A DNA stretch of 64,000 nt, from assembly GCF_000931445.1 (NCBI RefSeq), contig NZ_CP010849.1, positions 4,836,001 through 4,900,000 on the forward strand, written 5' to 3'. Numbering within the stretch: the stretch's first letter is position 1; every line of letters begins with the position of its first letter. The notes beneath the pieces are model-generated. The model was not told where the DNA came from and made no database searches. It saw nothing but the letters and a program-made list of their open reading frames with translations. Shown here one piece after another: positions 62,331 to 64,000 of this stretch. The translations under genes were made by a program, and so were the position numbers. Origin of the DNA: Streptomyces cyaneogriseus subsp. noncyanogenus (lineage in GTDB: Bacteria > Actinomycetota > Actinomycetes > Streptomycetales > Streptomycetaceae).

Positions 62331-63581
62331 CTACCGCATCGCGTCCCACTCGGGGCTGAGGGCGATCTTCCTCAGCTGCTCCATGGTCAGTGCGGGCTCG
62401 TCGCGGGTGGGCGCGGCGTGCGCGGCCCCGTTGTTGAAGGCGCTGATCACCACGCGGAAACCGTCGTCGCCGGGCCGCAGGGTGTCGACGGTCCACATCA
62501 GGGCCCCGGGGACCCGGTCGTCGCCCGGGCCCTGCCGGGTGGCGACGCGGGTGCCGTCGGGCAGGGTCTCACCGGAGCCGTAGAGCTCGTCGGCGACGTC
62601 CGACATGCCGTGCTGCACATTGATCTGGACCAGGCTCGCGCCCTTGCCGTCGTCGACGACGACATAGGCGAACTCGCTCTCCTGCCCGCCCCGCGAGACC
62701 ACCTTCACGCCCTCGGGCAGCAGCTCGGCCAGCGTCTTGCCGACGGCCTGACCCGGCGTCCGCCACGGATCGCTCGGCGTCGCCGTGGGCTCCGGCCGCC
62801 GCGGGGTCGCGTCCACGACCTCTCGCCACACCGGAGCCGTGGCGATCTCCTTCAGCCGCTCCGGGGACAGCGGAGGCTCCTCGCGGCTGATCTCGGCGTC
62901 CTTCTGCGCCGGGGCGTTCCACTCGCTCACGGAGACATGGTGCCCCTCGGGCGTGACCAGCTCCGCGTTCCACCACTTGGTGTCCACGTGCCGGTCCGGA
63001 TACTCGTAGCCCTGGAGCAGCATGAGCAGCGAGCCGTCGGGCAGCCGGCGGGAGGTGCAGCTGTCGTGCGGGACGTACGTCTCGTCCGGGCAGCGCGTGA
63101 ACTCCCGCGCCTCCTCGCCGCCCGGCTCGACCCGGTCCAGGCTCACGGCGACCGCCGCCGCGCCCTTGCCGTCGTCGTACACCAGGCGCGCGGCCGGGCC
63201 CATCCGGTCCTCGGTCCCCCGCGCCGACTCCTGGCTGAACTCGCCGTCGGGCAGCAGCCCCTTGAGCGTGCGGAGCAGGTCGTCGCCGGAGAAGGCGGTG
63301 GGCGCCGGGGAGTGGGACGCGGTGGGCGCCGCGGCGGTGGAGGACCGCCGCGGGCCGGACGCGTCGTCCCCCGGCAGGACCAGCGCCCCGCCCACCCCCA
63401 CCAGCGCGATGCCGGCGGCGCACCCGGCCACGGCGGCCCGGCGCCGCAGCCGCAGCCGCCGCCCGCGGGTCCGCCCCGCGGCGGTGAGCGCCGCCCGGTC
63501 GGCGTCGAAGCCGGCCCCGGTGTCGCGCAGGGCGGCGGCGAACCGGTCCTCGAAGGGGTCGCTGTGCTGGTCAACGGGCAT
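62331..63581 (-). CDS. Membrane-anchored protein with duplicated extracellular domain, partner of the sigma factor
   Basis: The 416-residue protein has a cytoplasmic N-terminus (DPFEDRFAAALRDTGAGFDADRAALTAAGRTRGRRLRLRRRAA), one helix (AAVAGCAAGIALVGVGGALVL) and two related extracytoplasmic halves (one with LLRTLKGLLPDGEF, the other TLAELLPEGVKVV). The halves end in the similar LSPERLKEIATAPVW and LTMEQLRKIALSPEW. It lies 70 bp downstream of the sigma factor gene and is probably cotranscribed with it. It could sense an envelope signal or act as an anti-sigma, though no zinc motif is present. Confidence 0.8.
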   Translation of the reverse strand: MPVDQHSDPFEDRFAAALRDTGAGFDADRAALTAAGRTRGRRLRLRRRAAVAGCAAGIALVGVGGALVLPGDDASGPRRSSTAAAPTASHSPAPTAFSGDDLLRTLKGLLPDGEFSQESARGTEDRMGPAARLVYDDGKGAAAVAVSLDRVEPGGEEAREFTRCPDETYVPHDSCTSRRLPDGSLLMLLQGYEYPDRHVDTKWWNAELVTPEGHHVSVSEWNAPAQKDAEISREEPPLSPERLKEIATAPVWREVVDATPRRPEPTATPSDPWRTPGQAVGKTLAELLPEGVKVVSRGGQESEFAYVVVDDGKGASLVQINVQHGMSDVADELYGSGETLPDGTRVATRQGPGDDRVPGALMWTVDTLRPGDDGFRVVISAFNNGAAHAAPTRDEPALTMEQLRKIALSPEWDAMR

Positions 63582-63651
63582 GGCAGAACCACCGTTTCCG
63601 CGAGGTGAGAGGTGACGTGGTCGTTCGGGGCGCGCGCGTGGGCGGCCGGGG

Positions 63652-64000
63652 TCAGGGTCTGGAGTACTCCGCGAGCTCCTCGCCGAGCAGCTCCCGCAGC
63701 CGGGCGAGCGCGCGGACGCAGCGGGTGCGCACCGCGGCCGAGCTGACGTTCATGACGGCGGCGGTCTCCTCGACGGAGCGGTCCTCCCAGTACCGCAGGA
63801 CCACCACGGCCCGGTCCTTGGCGGAGAGGCGGGCCAGCGCCGCCAGCAGCGTCAGCCGCAGGGAGGCGTCCCCGTCGGCGGCGCCGGGCAGGTCGGGAAA
63901 GACGTCGGTCGCCCGCTCCGTGCTGCCCCGGCGCCGCTGATGGGCGAGGAAGGCACGGGTGAGCACGGTCTGCGCGTACCCGGCCGGATTGCCGACCCGG
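63652..64000 (-). CDS. SigE-family ECF sigma factor, N-terminus outside the window
   Basis: The minus-strand frame is open to the right edge and gives the C-terminal ~115 residues: VGNPAGYAQTVLTRAFLAHQRRR (end of region 2) and region 4 with ARLSAKDRAVVVLRYWEDRSVEETAAVMNVSSAAVRTRCVRALARLRELL. This is the streptomycete SigE-like ECF pattern. It heads an operon with the membrane-anchored duplicated-domain protein. Confidence 0.88.
   Translation of the reverse strand, partial: RVGNPAGYAQTVLTRAFLAHQRRRGSTERATDVFPDLPGAADGDASLRLTLLAALARLSAKDRAVVVLRYWEDRSVEETAAVMNVSSAAVRTRCVRALARLRELLGEELAEYSRP

Overview
The window is chromosomal core sequence from a high-GC actinomycete, almost certainly a Streptomyces. 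The signs are third-codon G/C bias throughout, many GTG and a few TTG starts, several leaderless-type starts (a TANNNT box 6-9 nt before the start codon), mycothiol and cAMP genes, acyl-CoA carboxylase genes with an epsilon subunit, an LAXTG sortase substrate and a large secreted subtilase. From memory, the order pmmB-deoD ... lpdA ... accA2-maf-pccE-pccB-birA-cya and, further on, msrA-metB ... ilvA-greA-mca ... pckA is the conserved streptomycete order; part of it is shared with mycobacteria. No rRNA, tRNA, CRISPR array, insertion sequence or prophage was seen.

Layout. 1-9 kb: a truncated membrane mannosyltransferase-like gene, phospho-sugar mutase, purine nucleoside phosphorylase, a gamma-glutamylcyclotransferase-like gene, LpdA-type quinone reductase and a DeoR regulator. 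7-16 kb: the acyl-CoA carboxylase block (biotinylated alpha chain, Maf, small membrane proteins, a GDSL esterase, epsilon and beta chains), biotin ligase and adenylate cyclase. 16-29 kb: a proline-rich membrane protein, enoyl-CoA hydratase, a GAF-GGDEF protein, a small sortase-anchored protein, an L,D-transpeptidase lipoprotein, a large S8 protease, and two divergent regulator/enzyme pairs (MmyB-like regulator/alcohol dehydrogenase; ArsR-like regulator/flavin reductase). 29.6-32.3 kb: one lower-GC gene for an 874-residue NACHT NTPase, the best candidate here for an anti-phage or self/non-self sensing function. 32-44 kb: MsrA, cystathionine gamma-synthase, a sigma-like factor, MarR, threonine ammonia-lyase, GreA, mycothiol conjugate amidase, a DUF255 thioredoxin-fold protein and a Mut7-C nuclease-like protein. 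44-53 kb: TetR with the C-terminal remnant of a lost MFS pump, hemolysin III, pckA, an MFS pump with an ArsR regulator, an aminotransferase and a secreted serine protease. 53-60 kb: a divergent catabolic cluster (D-aminoacylase and a D-amino-acid deaminase on one side; PfkB kinase, IclR, RidA and GntP permease on the other) around a clear IclR-type inverted repeat. 60-64 kb: a hypothetical protein, an Nramp-related transporter lacking the usual metal-binding motifs, and a sigma factor with a membrane-anchored partner, cut by the window end.

The most important caveat is technical. At 10035, 45884 and 52939 the sequence contains the same 42-bp block with a complete loxP site, each time followed by a repeat of the preceding 122-167 bp. 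The block matches the circularisation linker of 454 Titanium paired-end libraries. These are almost certainly assembly artefacts, not Cre/lox biology. They add about 548 false bases, frameshift maf and the secreted protease, and duplicate part of the region upstream of pckA.
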